From contig JAKOVF010000107.1 in the NCBI GenBank assembly GCA_029782225.1, forward strand, positions 1 through 60,096: 60,096 nt of DNA, in the 5' to 3' direction. Both the position numbers and the translations under genes were made by a program. The notes below the pieces were generated by a model. The model worked only from the letters and a program-made list of their open reading frames with translations. It had not been told where the DNA came from and made no database searches. Each line of letters starts with the position of its first letter. The first letter of the stretch is position 1. This DNA is from Chloroflexota bacterium. Its GTDB lineage: Bacteria > Chloroflexota > Anaerolineae > Anaerolineales > Villigracilaceae. Below, piece after piece: positions 51,393 to 60,016 of the stretch.

Positions 51393-52202
51393 TCAAGGAA
51401 ACGGTTTGAGAGATTCAGCGACTTTCACCGCGTCGTTTAAATCCATGTCTGTTTCAAGTCGATAGGTGAGATCGCCCTCGGCCCAAATGAGCACATTACC
51501 GTCAATCAGTCGCGTCATTTGCACTGCGCCGTTTTGCATAAGAAGCGGATAAGGCCCTACGGTCCAAACGGCGGGTTGTCCATTCACCGTTGTCTCTTCG
51601 ATTACGGTTGGTTCGAATTTCTTGATCATCCAGCTTTCAGCCTGGATGACGTGCAGACTCATGCGGATTTGGTCAGGTTTTGCAGGGTCCAGCCAGACCA
51701 GCACCACCATTTGTTTATCCGGGTTCTGGAGAAAGACAAGGTTGGGTTGGCCAAGGTCACCTGGATAGGTTGGCAATAAGATTGGAAAGGCGACTTTCTG
51801 CCGCGCTTCTTCCAGAGTGGTTTCGCCTGCAATTTTCTCCAGTATGGGAATAAGAGCAGAAGATGCGGTCGGACCGGGTGTGGCAGTCACAGGCATCACA
51901 ACGCCGGGGAATGCCGTTGGAGCGAAAGGCACATCGCTCGTCTGAACCAGGCTGGGCGCGGGGAAAATGCGGACAACTCCAATTTGAATGAATTCCAGCA
52001 CAGCCGCCCGGACGGATGGAACCGCCATCAAGCCCGCAAACAAGGCCAGCAGGACTGCAATTCCCCAGGTCAGACGGCGCGCGGAAAAACCTGCCCCGTG
52101 TGTGCGCAATTTCGCCATGACCTTCATATCCAGGCGCGGGACTGGCGGGTAATGGAACTTTCCCGCAAGTTCCTCAATACGGCTCTCAAATGGGTCGGTC
52201 AT
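51393..52202 (-). CDS. Probable membrane anti-sigma factor
   Basis: This 269-residue protein has a short cytoplasmic N terminus (about 1-42), one transmembrane segment (about 44-64, WGIAVLLALFAGLMAVPSV), a PT-rich stretch (VTATPGPTASS) and a C-terminal DUF4367-like beta domain outside the membrane (YPGDLGQPNLVFLQ, GQPAVWTVGPYPLLM). Its start overlaps the ECF sigma gene by four bases (ATGA), the standard sigma/anti-sigma arrangement. The N terminus lacks an obvious HxxxCxxC zinc motif, so it would be a non-ZAS type. This role is inferred from position and topology. Confidence 0.65.
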   Translation of the reverse strand: MTDPFESRIEELAGKFHYPPVPRLDMKVMAKLRTHGAGFSARRLTWGIAVLLALFAGLMAVPSVRAAVLEFIQIGVVRIFPAPSLVQTSDVPFAPTAFPGVVMPVTATPGPTASSALIPILEKIAGETTLEEARQKVAFPILLPTYPGDLGQPNLVFLQNPDKQMVVLVWLDPAKPDQIRMSLHVIQAESWMIKKFEPTVIEETTVNGQPAVWTVGPYPLLMQNGAVQMTRLIDGNVLIWAEGDLTYRLETDMDLNDAVKVAESLKPFP

Positions 52203-52762
52203 GCTTCGTATCCTTCAAAAAGCGCCGGAAAATCAGCCTTGAGAATTGCACGCAGGCGACCGAGCGCACGGCTCAGGCGGGATTTGACGGTGCCCTCAGC
52301 CACATCCAGGGATTGGGCGGCCTCAGCAGTGGACAGGTCCAGAAAGAAGCGCAGGTAGATGACCTGCTGATCGTCGGCGTTCAATCGCCGGACCGCCTGC
52401 CAGAGCTGACGCGCATCCTGTTTCTGCTCGCTTCCTTCCTCGACTTTTGGGCTGATCGCCGGTTCGAGCAGGAATGCGCGGCTGATGGCATTCAAATAGC
52501 GCGCGGCCGACCGGTATCTGTTGCGCGCCAGGTTGGCGGCGATGCTCAACAGCCACGGGCGCAAGGGACGGCCCGAATCAAAACGCTTCAGGTGACGATA
52601 GGCGCGTAAAAAGGTTTCCTGAGCGACATCCTCGGCATCATCCGGATCACCCAGAAAGAGATAAGCCAGGCGAAAGACGGGTTCCTGGTGAGCCAGCATC
52701 AGCGGCTCCCATGCATCCGCTTCACCCCGCGCCGCACGCTGGATGAGATTCGATTCGTCCAA
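52199..52762 (-). CDS. ECF-type RNA polymerase sigma factor
   Basis: This 187-residue sigma-70 family protein has region 2 (about 20-85: VFRLAYLFLGDPDDAEDVAQETFLRAYRHL, PWLLSIAANLARNRYR) and region 4 (about 125-180: LNADDQQVIYLRFFLDLSTAEAAQSLDVAEGTVKSRLSRALGRL). It directs RNA polymerase to envelope-stress-type promoters. It is translationally coupled to the putative anti-sigma gene. Confidence 0.93.
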   Translation of the reverse strand: MDESNLIQRAARGEADAWEPLMLAHQEPVFRLAYLFLGDPDDAEDVAQETFLRAYRHLKRFDSGRPLRPWLLSIAANLARNRYRSAARYLNAISRAFLLEPAISPKVEEGSEQKQDARQLWQAVRRLNADDQQVIYLRFFLDLSTAEAAQSLDVAEGTVKSRLSRALGRLRAILKADFPALFEGYEA

Positions 52763-52806
52763 ATGCTCCTCTGGCGAGAGGTCCTATAAGGTTTACACCG
52801 ATCGGT

Positions 52807-53973
52807 TCAGAAGGGTTCCTGAAGAATTCCGTGAGAATGATTTTCCCCATTCCATTCAATATCGAACGTCGAAGCCTCAAGCGGACTCATGCCGTGCTCG
52901 TATGCAAGTTTCAAATAATGAAAAATGCTTTTGAATTGAAACAGGAAAGGCTTGAGATCTTCCCTGTCGAAAATCACGTCGCGGCTGCCAGAGAACGCAC
53001 CCCACCATTTGCCAAAACCGCCATTCTTGAGCGAAGCCGGCAACCCGTAGAGGAGCATGGCTGTGGAAAGCATGTAGGAGGAGTGGTCACCCGGCGTGAA
53101 GCACGACATAGTTTCATCGAGAAAAGCGTTGATAAATTCAGGATGCTGCGCAAGGAGATGAACACCGCTGGTCGCACGCGGGTTGCATTCCAGGGCAAAA
53201 ATCTCCCCGTCCGGTGTGTGCATAAAATCGAATGCGATCTGGCCTGTGAAGCGAATGGCCTGGACAAACTTTTGCACCCAGCGGAAGATATCAGGATGAT
53301 CAATGTGCTTAAAGACAATGGTCGCACCCTGACCCGCTGTAAATTCAGAAAGATACGCTGTATGAGCGGTCATATGCCCGTGATGGCAGACGCTATAGGT
53401 GCAGATCTGCTGTCCGTTGAGATGCTCCTGCGCGATCCAGGGAAAGTCATAATTTAGCCTGGCAAGCGCTTTTTTTAACGGTGGCAGGACCAGGGTCTGT
53501 GCGGCGAAGCGAGAATAAACCGGCTTGAAAACCAGCCCGCGCCATTGTGCATAGGCGTGGAGCAGGTCATCCTGATTCGTGACCAGAATCGTCTCGGGAA
53601 CGGCCAAATCGGTGTCGACCGCTTGAAGAGCAAATCTCCACTTGTTATGAAGTGGATCGAGGCGCTTGATCGGCTCGACAAAGACTTTGCAGGACAATTG
53701 GTCACAGCCCATGGCTACATAGAAAACTTCCTCACAGGTGGGAATCAGCAGGTCAATGCTGTATTTTGTGATGATTTCATTGAGCGCCTTCAGAAACCCG
53801 TCTGTGTGGTAGCGCGGAGAGGGGACAAGGAAATTTTCGGCCAACGCATTGCTCGGCTCAGATAGATGTCCGCGCAAACTCTCGGCCATGAAGACCATGT
53901 GCCCGGCCTGGTGAAAGGCACGGGCGAGATCGAGGGTTGCGGGAGCACGCCCGCCGGTGAGGAGAATGTTCAT
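52807..53973 (-). CDS. ATP-grasp ligase-like protein
   Basis: This 388-residue protein has a pre-ATP-grasp Rossmann start (MNILLTGGRAPATLDLARAF), a central ATP-binding region (GLVFKPVYSRFAAQT, PWIAQEHLNGQQ) and metal-binding FALECNPRATSG (Glu-x-Asn). It should couple ATP hydrolysis to amide or thioester-type bond formation between a carboxylate and a nucleophile. The substrate is unknown. It lies last in the cassette KS-III/GNAT/MBL on the minus strand, separated from the ketosynthase gene by about 98 bases with a REP-like element. Confidence 0.82.
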   Translation of the reverse strand: MNILLTGGRAPATLDLARAFHQAGHMVFMAESLRGHLSEPSNALAENFLVPSPRYHTDGFLKALNEIITKYSIDLLIPTCEEVFYVAMGCDQLSCKVFVEPIKRLDPLHNKWRFALQAVDTDLAVPETILVTNQDDLLHAYAQWRGLVFKPVYSRFAAQTLVLPPLKKALARLNYDFPWIAQEHLNGQQICTYSVCHHGHMTAHTAYLSEFTAGQGATIVFKHIDHPDIFRWVQKFVQAIRFTGQIAFDFMHTPDGEIFALECNPRATSGVHLLAQHPEFINAFLDETMSCFTPGDHSSYMLSTAMLLYGLPASLKNGGFGKWWGAFSGSRDVIFDREDLKPFLFQFKSIFHYLKLAYEHGMSPLEASTFDIEWNGENHSHGILQEPF

Positions 53974-53975
53974 AA

Positions 53976-54071
53976 AAATTATGTCATTGAGCGCCTTCGG
54001 GAAGCAATCTCCAGTTCACGAAGAGACTGCTTTGCCCACTCGCCGTTTGAGGCTCAGAGCTCGCAATAACG
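53976..54071. repeat. REP-like palindromic element
   Basis: GTCATTGAGCGCC, GAAGCAATCTCC, GAAGAGACTGCTTTGCC and GCTCGCAATAACGTC are imperfect inverted repeats like those at 21225-21325. They fill the gap between the ketosynthase and ATP-grasp genes. Confidence 0.5.
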
Positions 54072-55067
54072 TCAAAAGGTTAGAACCAGACCGCCAATCG
54101 AAAGGCCAGCGCCGGTTCCGGCCAGGAGGACTTTATTTCCACGCCGGATGTTTCCATCCCGAACTGCCTGGTAGAGTGTAACCGGAATGGACGCCGCGAC
54201 ACAATTGCCCAACCATTCCAAAGTGTGCATGATCTTTTGCTGCGGCCAGCCAAAGCGTGTGAGCATCAGCAGACCGACCTTACTGGCCTGGTGCGGGACA
54301 ACCACGTCGATATCCAAGAGGCTTTTCGAAAGGCCAGGATATAGCTCCTCGAGGAAGTCATCTCCGATCTCGCGTACCATTCGCAGCACCGCAGGGCCAT
54401 CCATGTGGAAGAGATCGTCCTCGGGCCTGTGATCAGGGTAGCGCGGATGGCGCCCCGAGCCGCCGCCCATGATCGCAGTGAGATATGCGCCTTCCCCATA
54501 CGTCTTGAAATGGGCATGAAGAAGCCTGGACGCTTCCACATCTTTCGACCTTGTGACGACGACCGCCGCGGCCGCATCACCCACAAGAGAAGCAGACTCT
54601 GGTTCTTTGGGATTTATCCCGCAGGAGGCCACGTCCGCACTGGCAATGAGGATGTTTTTGTATCTGCCGGTCTGCAGGAAATTCGCGGCCACGTCCATCG
54701 CAGCGACAAAACTCAAGCAGGTAGTGTGGACCGTCATGGCCGGGATGCCCGATTTGCCCAGCCCAAGCTGCCGCTGGATCAAAGCGCCTGTATCTGGAAT
54801 AGCCTGCTCCGCGGTGCCGGAGGCATTGATGATCAGGTCGAGTTGACGAGGAGTGAGTCCGGCCTCGTCCAGGGCTTCGCAGGCGGCCTGCGCGGCCATG
54901 AAGGAGGATGTCTCATCGGTCACCCATCGGCGCTCACGAACACCGTTGCGCCGCTCCACCCAGCCTGCAGGCACACCGCAGATTTTTTCCAGTTCGGAGC
55001 TTGGCACAACACGCGGGGGAAGGTAGCGGCCAAGTCCGATGATTTTGAGAGGCAGGTTGACTTGCAT
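54072..55067 (-). CDS. FabH-like beta-ketoacyl-ACP synthase III
   Basis: This 331-residue thiolase-fold enzyme has an intact triad: Cys117 (HTTCLSFVAAMD), His259 (VVPHQASKVG) and Asn288 (WLGNCVAAS). Its N terminus (KIIGLGRYLPPRVV, WVERRNGVRERRW) matches KAS III. It should condense an acyl-CoA or acyl-ACP with malonyl-ACP or another nucleophile. No other fatty acid genes are nearby; neighbours are ATP-grasp, GNAT-like and MBL genes. It is therefore more likely a secondary-metabolite or specialised-lipid ketosynthase than housekeeping FabH. Confidence 0.85.
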   Translation of the reverse strand: MQVNLPLKIIGLGRYLPPRVVPSSELEKICGVPAGWVERRNGVRERRWVTDETSSFMAAQAACEALDEAGLTPRQLDLIINASGTAEQAIPDTGALIQRQLGLGKSGIPAMTVHTTCLSFVAAMDVAANFLQTGRYKNILIASADVASCGINPKEPESASLVGDAAAAVVVTRSKDVEASRLLHAHFKTYGEGAYLTAIMGGGSGRHPRYPDHRPEDDLFHMDGPAVLRMVREIGDDFLEELYPGLSKSLLDIDVVVPHQASKVGLLMLTRFGWPQQKIMHTLEWLGNCVAASIPVTLYQAVRDGNIRRGNKVLLAGTGAGLSIGGLVLTF

Positions 55068-55080
55068 GAGATCTCCTGGA

Positions 55081-55118
55081 CCCTCACCCCAACCCCTCTC
55101 CCAAAATGGGAGAGGGGC
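55081..55118. repeat. Palindromic repeat (CCCTCACCCCAACCCCTCTCCC family)
   Basis: CCCCTCTCCC and GGGAGAGGGG form a stem. Most of the left half is identical to 37020-37041 in the groESL terminator, which makes it a dispersed repeat. It lies between the GNAT-like and ketosynthase genes. Confidence 0.65.
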
Positions 55119-55130
55119 TAGTTGCGAAGG

Positions 55131-56285
55131 CTAAAAATCCTTTTCCTGAAAATAAGGTGCTACGATATCGCCGATCTTTTTTAGCAGTTTCCACGGCATT
55201 TGTCGTTTGCGCGGCAAGTGCTTGGCAAACACGGCATTGTATTCGATCACGCTTCTGCCGCCGCGGATCTTCTTGAATTTTCCCACGCCTCCGCTGGCAT
55301 GAACAAGTAAGTTTCGTTGCAATCCCTCCTGCAGAGTGATGAGCGTCAGCAGGCGGTAAAGCCCCTCCTCCTGAGGCAGGCTGGTATCGTAGCCAAACAG
55401 CGGCTGGGTCATGGACCCGTTGCGGATGAAAAAACCCATAACCCCATTCACTCGCCCAGCGCGGCGCAGGGCACGCAGGTAAAGAACTTCTTCATCGCGC
55501 GCCAGCTTCAAAAACTCAAAAGTGAATTGCGGGTTGAAGTATGAGTACTTCTCCAGGTACAGCATGGTATACAGGTCCACCGCTCTGCACAGTTCATCGT
55601 CCGTCAGATCCTTGCCATCCACAACCTGGTAGCCATGCTTCCGCAGCACGCGCGCATCCTCTTTATACTGCCGCGTACGGCTGGCCTCCAGCGGGTCCAT
55701 GTACCAGACCTGGCGACTGAGCACCATGTCAAAGCCTTTTTGCAGGAGGACTTCGTACACGAGCGGATTTTTTCGTTGATCGACAGAGCGGAACACGATG
55801 ACCCGCTCCGGGAACCAGGCCGGCAGCGCATCGCACAGGACCTCAAGCTGGGCTGCCGTCATGGACGGATACAGATTCGTCGAGAGGAGGTAGTTGTTGA
55901 CGTATGCAACCCTGTCGAGTTCGCTGTATCGAAAATATGACGCAACCGGCCGCATGAGCAATTTGATGAACCATTCCAGAAACGGCTGGTTCAAATGACG
56001 CACTTCTTCGAGTCCACCATATGAGACATAGTGACTATAAGGGGAGCAGGTGTAGGTATTCTCGGGATGAAAATCTGTGACCGTGATGGGCAGAATGACA
56101 TCGTCCACTTTGGCGAGCATCACTTCGGTGTTGTAAACGTTTTTAATATATCGCTGTGGATTCTCCATGATTGGCAAAAGATACCGGCGCGCGTAATCAC
56201 CGTCCGTGGTAGAGGGCCAATTGAGGGAGGAAATGTCTTGGCGGGTGTAAAGTAGGGGCGACCCTTCAGGACTGACCGATTTCAT
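55131..56285 (-). CDS. GNAT-like acyltransferase of unknown substrate
   Basis: This 384-residue soluble protein has a C-terminal half (about 215-370) with GNAT-like order (YLEKYSYFNPQFTFEFLKLA, VLYLRALRRAGRVNGVMGFFIRNG, LITLQEGLQRNLLVHASGGV), resembling peptidoglycan-bridge or FemAB-type acyltransferases. The N-terminal half has no clear family. Start 56285 overlaps the MBL stop by four bases. A single-domain acyl-CoA transfer role in the cassette is inferred, not shown. Confidence 0.55.
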   Translation of the reverse strand: MKSVSPEGSPLLYTRQDISSLNWPSTTDGDYARRYLLPIMENPQRYIKNVYNTEVMLAKVDDVILPITVTDFHPENTYTCSPYSHYVSYGGLEEVRHLNQPFLEWFIKLLMRPVASYFRYSELDRVAYVNNYLLSTNLYPSMTAAQLEVLCDALPAWFPERVIVFRSVDQRKNPLVYEVLLQKGFDMVLSRQVWYMDPLEASRTRQYKEDARVLRKHGYQVVDGKDLTDDELCRAVDLYTMLYLEKYSYFNPQFTFEFLKLARDEEVLYLRALRRAGRVNGVMGFFIRNGSMTQPLFGYDTSLPQEEGLYRLLTLITLQEGLQRNLLVHASGGVGKFKKIRGGRSVIEYNAVFAKHLPRKRQMPWKLLKKIGDIVAPYFQEKDF

Positions 56286-57130
56286 GGATGTGCCTCGGTC
56301 GCCCTTACATATTGGGTAATCGTCTCTTCGCAATGCGAGGGGACAATTTCTACATCGGGACGCCGAGAATGATAGGTATGTAACTCGCTCAAAGTATCCC
56401 GATAGATTTTTCCATCATCAAATAGCAAATCCGTGATTTTGTGCGGCGGACGATTTTTGACGATGGCGCGTTTCAGCCAGGCCGCGTCAGCAACGAAGAA
56501 AAGGAGCTGGTCATTTTCAGCCCGGACGAAGAGTCCCATCTGACCGACGGCGTGACCGGGCAATTCGACCGCAATGATGGATTCCTCACCGAGCAAGTCG
56601 TAGCCTTTTTGGAAAGGCGCATATTCGCCGGGGAGATGTATGGGCTTGGTCACATCCACCGGCGCGGACCGTTCGTCGAAGTCACTCGGGATGAGACCGG
56701 GCATAAAGGCTTTCGAGACAGCTCCAAGTCCACGCGCGAAGCGGACGTTTTTGTACGCCTGAGGCAGGTACACAAAGCGGGCGCGGTCAAAGTCCGCGAG
56801 CGCGGCGATATGGTCCGCGTGGAAGTGGGAAATAAAAACACGGGAAATGTCCTGAGGTCGATGGTTGAAGGCTGAAAGCTGGTTGACCGCGAGGTCCGCT
56901 TCGCGAAGGGTGACGGGAGTCATCCAACGGTAGAGGCGGTTGGGAAAAGTTTTGGTCTCTTCAAAGAAGCGGTAGGAATAACCCGTGTCAAAAAGCATCG
57001 AGCCGAGATGCGGATGTTCGATCAGCGCGAACATGGCCGGAAAATGGATCGAGCGCCACGCGCCGCCCTGAATGGCAATGTGTTCTGGAGCCATGCAATA
57101 CCCCGCGTGCAGGATGTGGACTCGGGTCAT
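56282..57130 (-). CDS. MBL-fold hydrolase (lactonase-like)
   Basis: This 282-residue protein has a complete metallo-beta-lactamase zinc site: SHFHADHIAAL (HxHxDH), His in LPGHAVGQMG, Asp in FVADAAW and His in VPSHCEE. This composition matches AHL-lactonase and other MBL hydrolases (lactone, thioester or glyoxalase II). Being first in the cassette and coupled to the GNAT gene suggests a thioesterase- or lactonase-type step in the same pathway. Confidence 0.8.
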   Translation of the reverse strand: MTRVHILHAGYCMAPEHIAIQGGAWRSIHFPAMFALIEHPHLGSMLFDTGYSYRFFEETKTFPNRLYRWMTPVTLREADLAVNQLSAFNHRPQDISRVFISHFHADHIAALADFDRARFVYLPQAYKNVRFARGLGAVSKAFMPGLIPSDFDERSAPVDVTKPIHLPGEYAPFQKGYDLLGEESIIAVELPGHAVGQMGLFVRAENDQLLFFVADAAWLKRAIVKNRPPHKITDLLFDDGKIYRDTLSELHTYHSRRPDVEIVPSHCEETITQYVRATEAHP

Positions 57131-57275
57131 CTGCCGTTTTTACCACAGAACGGAAGGTATCTGGAGTACCAATAGGGGTCGTTTGGAGATTGCAATTGCC
57201 GCTTGATTTTGCTAATATTAAGATGGTTTTTATCCGATTACACTCAGATGCAGGTCGCAGCCTGAGAGGGATACC

Positions 57276-58895
57276 ATGAATACTCAAATTAGAAAACGAA
57301 CAAACTGGAAGCGGATTGACACAGCGCGCCTGCTCAAACAGGGAGCCTGGCTGCTTATTGTTGTAGCATCCATCGTCTACAGCCTGGCGGCGATGACGGA
57401 CGATCTCAAAAACATGCAGTCAGATGTCAATAAGCTGGTGTACGTTCATCTCAATTTTGGTTCGTTTGTGCTTGGCCTCGCCATTGCTGCCGTCATCTTC
57501 TGGCGCAAACCCAAAGATTGGATGGCCTTGATCACCTCCCTGATGCTGGTGACGTTTACGAGCCTCGATGACGGCTTCCGTTTCTGGTATCCCATGTTGT
57601 CCGGCTATGTTTTCTCGGGAGGTGGTCAATTTGTTCCACTGGCCTATGCTGCGGCACTGCTGGCAAGCATGCTTTACATGGCATTGCTGACCACCTCCCT
57701 GGTGTATGTGCTTTTGACATTTCCCGAGGGGCGACTGGTCTCCAGCCGCAGCCGTCTGTTTTTTATTGGAGTCGTGATCGCGGAGGGTGTGCTGATCGTC
57801 CTCATGGGAATCGTGGTAATGGCAGACTTCCTGATGGGAATGAATGGCAACCTATCCTATCCCATCTACGTTTTTCTCGATGGCATCAAATCCCTTATCT
57901 TGATTCCACTCGCCATGTGGCAGATCTATCACCTGCGAAAAATCACAGACCCGATCAAACGACAGCAGGTGAAATGGATCGTCACCGGCCTGACCGGCAT
58001 GACGATCTTCTACGCGATCGGCAGTCTTGTCACGATTATTTTCGGTCTACCCAACGTTCCGATGTGGTCTTTCGTACCTTTGTTGATCTTCACGTATGGT
58101 TTTCTCGTGACGTTCTTCATCGCACTGGAGCGATACCGCCTCTGGGATATGGACAGCGTCGTCAATAAAGCGATGGTGTATACCTGTCTGACCGGGATCC
58201 TCACTGTCCTTGGCCTGGGAGGCGCGGCCCTGCTTGAGTTTTATGCCAAAAATTTTCTGGAGCAAAAGTCGTCCTGGGTCGGCGCTTTTGTCCTGCTGCC
58301 TCTGGGCGCACTCTTTTACCCGATCCGCAATGGACTTCAGGATTTTGTGGACCGTTACTTCAAACCGGAAGAAGTGGACTTTAGCGGTACTCTGGTTGAA
58401 CTGGCGCCGGATGCACAGCTTGGATTGTCATCACAGGATATTCTGCGGATCCTGATCCAGCAGACGGTTGAACAACTCAACGTCAGCAGCGCGGCCATCT
58501 ACATCAGAGAAGCGGGTGGACAATTGATGTTATGTGAGCCGGTCACGCTGGAAGCCGAAATCCCACAGCTCGTGCTGGATGCAAAGATCCGCAGCCAGTT
58601 GGAAAAGGGAGTGGTGACTGTACCCCAGGCAGTCTCAACGTTCTCGTTGTACATCCCGCTAATCGTCACCCGCGCCTCGCGGCCGGACTTCCTGGGCGTC
58701 CTTGCACTGGGACCGCGGAATACCGGGAAAGGATACTCCACGGCGGTGCTGAAGAGCCTGAAGAAATTCGGTGCAGATGCGGGAAAGGCGATCTACCTGG
58801 CTCAGCTCCGCGAGCGAACGGGGCAAAATATCCTGGACAGGCTGGCCGCGATTGAACGGGGACTCTTGAACCTGCATAAGAGAGTGAACGTCTGA
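57276..58895 (+). CDS. Multi-spanning membrane protein with C-terminal GAF domain
   Basis: This 539-residue protein has about eight transmembrane segments (from 24 to about 355), then a GAF-like domain (about 380-500: DILRILIQQTVEQLNVSSAAIYIREAG, YIPLIVTRASRPDFLGVLALG) and a short C-terminal helix. It resembles the sensory half of membrane histidine kinases, but there is no HisKA/HATPase, GGDEF or other output. It may signal through a partner. Its expression is divergent to the MBL gene. Confidence 0.8.
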   Translation: MNTQIRKRTNWKRIDTARLLKQGAWLLIVVASIVYSLAAMTDDLKNMQSDVNKLVYVHLNFGSFVLGLAIAAVIFWRKPKDWMALITSLMLVTFTSLDDGFRFWYPMLSGYVFSGGGQFVPLAYAAALLASMLYMALLTTSLVYVLLTFPEGRLVSSRSRLFFIGVVIAEGVLIVLMGIVVMADFLMGMNGNLSYPIYVFLDGIKSLILIPLAMWQIYHLRKITDPIKRQQVKWIVTGLTGMTIFYAIGSLVTIIFGLPNVPMWSFVPLLIFTYGFLVTFFIALERYRLWDMDSVVNKAMVYTCLTGILTVLGLGGAALLEFYAKNFLEQKSSWVGAFVLLPLGALFYPIRNGLQDFVDRYFKPEEVDFSGTLVELAPDAQLGLSSQDILRILIQQTVEQLNVSSAAIYIREAGGQLMLCEPVTLEAEIPQLVLDAKIRSQLEKGVVTVPQAVSTFSLYIPLIVTRASRPDFLGVLALGPRNTGKGYSTAVLKSLKKFGADAGKAIYLAQLRERTGQNILDRLAAIERGLLNLHKRVNV

Positions 58896-59314
58896 GCGAT
58901 CGCAGCGGCCGATCACCAATTAGAACGCCAGATATCTTGCAGTCGCCATAGGAAGCATGGGGAGGATCATGCCGACGATGTGGATGGGGGAAACTCGCGC
59001 GATCCTCTTTTGAATGACTGAATTTTCGCCCCGATCTGTCCCATTTGAGCGTTGGAGTTTCCAAAGGTCACGCCGGCCATCCGGGAGAATGAGCCAATTT
59101 TGTTCATCAGATAATGGGTCATTGCCGCACACGCTCGGCTGCTGCATTAATACCTGGTTTGATGCAGAATACTATCATCCGGCACGACGACCCAAAAGAA
59201 ACTTTAGGCCTGATTAGATCGTAATTTTCCAGAAGTGGACCCCTTGACCAAATTCGATACATTTAATCTGTTTTTAATACAGTGATACTATAATCAATTT
59301 AGATCCACAGAGAG
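58896..59314. other. Intergenic region between GAF protein and TetR genes
   Basis: This 419-base gap holds no convincing gene. A minus-strand open frame (58920-59147, 75 codons) has a hydrophobic C terminus (IHIVGMILPMLPMATARYLAF) and could be the relic of a membrane protein, but nothing confirms it. TATAAT at 59289-59294 lies 20 bases before the TetR ATG, so the TetR mRNA would have a very short leader. TTGACC (59244) is not well spaced to it. Confidence 0.45.
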
Positions 59315-59959
59315 ATGGTTAGAAACTTGACAAAACGCAAATATGACTCATCCCGCCGTCAGGCACAAGCACGGCAGACGAAGTTGCAGATTGCCGAAGC
59401 GGCACGTGTCCTTTTTATTGAAAGAGGATATGCAGGTACTTCGATGGAATCCATTGCTGAAAGAGCTGTCGTAGCCACTGAGACCATCTATGCGATCTTC
59501 CAAAACAAACGCAATGTTCTGTCTTTTCTATTCGATATTTCTATCGGAGGAGATGACGAATCTATCCATTTGTTGGACCGTCCAGGCCCGCAGGAGGTAC
59601 TCAAGGAAACTGATCCCCAGCGCCTACTGACTCTGTTCGCGAACGACATCACTCAGATTCTGCACCGGGCGGCCCCTGTGTTTGAAGTCCTGCGTATTGC
59701 GGCGAAAACAGAAGCGGAGATTTCCGAGCTGGTCCAGCGTCTTCTTCGGGAACGAATGGCCAATATGACCATGGTGGCAAAACATTTGGCAGCCACCAGT
59801 TCCTTGCGAGAAGGGTTGGATCGAGCGCGAGCCGCTGAGCTGATCTGGTCGATGACCAGCCCAGAACTCTATCTTTTGTTGACACGCGATCTCCGCTGGA
59901 CCGATGAACAGTACACTGATTGGCTGAAGGATACGCTAGCCCGGCTCTTATTGTCATAA
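59315..59959 (+). CDS. TetR/AcrR-family transcriptional regulator
   Basis: This 214-residue protein has an N-terminal TetR HTH (about 22-70: KLQIAEAARVLFIERGYAGTSMESIAERAVVATETIYAIFQNKRNVL) and an all-helical ligand domain. Family members repress a divergent or downstream transporter or enzyme gene. The next gene begins 57 bases downstream on the same strand and is a likely target or operon partner. The ATG at 59315 follows AGAG. Confidence 0.92.
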   Translation: MVRNLTKRKYDSSRRQAQARQTKLQIAEAARVLFIERGYAGTSMESIAERAVVATETIYAIFQNKRNVLSFLFDISIGGDDESIHLLDRPGPQEVLKETDPQRLLTLFANDITQILHRAAPVFEVLRIAAKTEAEISELVQRLLRERMANMTMVAKHLAATSSLREGLDRARAAELIWSMTSPELYLLLTRDLRWTDEQYTDWLKDTLARLLLS

Positions 59960-60016
59960 CCTTTATTGTCACTGTGGATTCACAGCCGAAGAAGATTTTA
60001 GAAATAAGGAGATAAA

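Noticed and set aside
58920..59147. 75-codon minus-strand frame
   Set aside because: Hydrophobic C-terminal end, but no homologue recognised; possible relic only.
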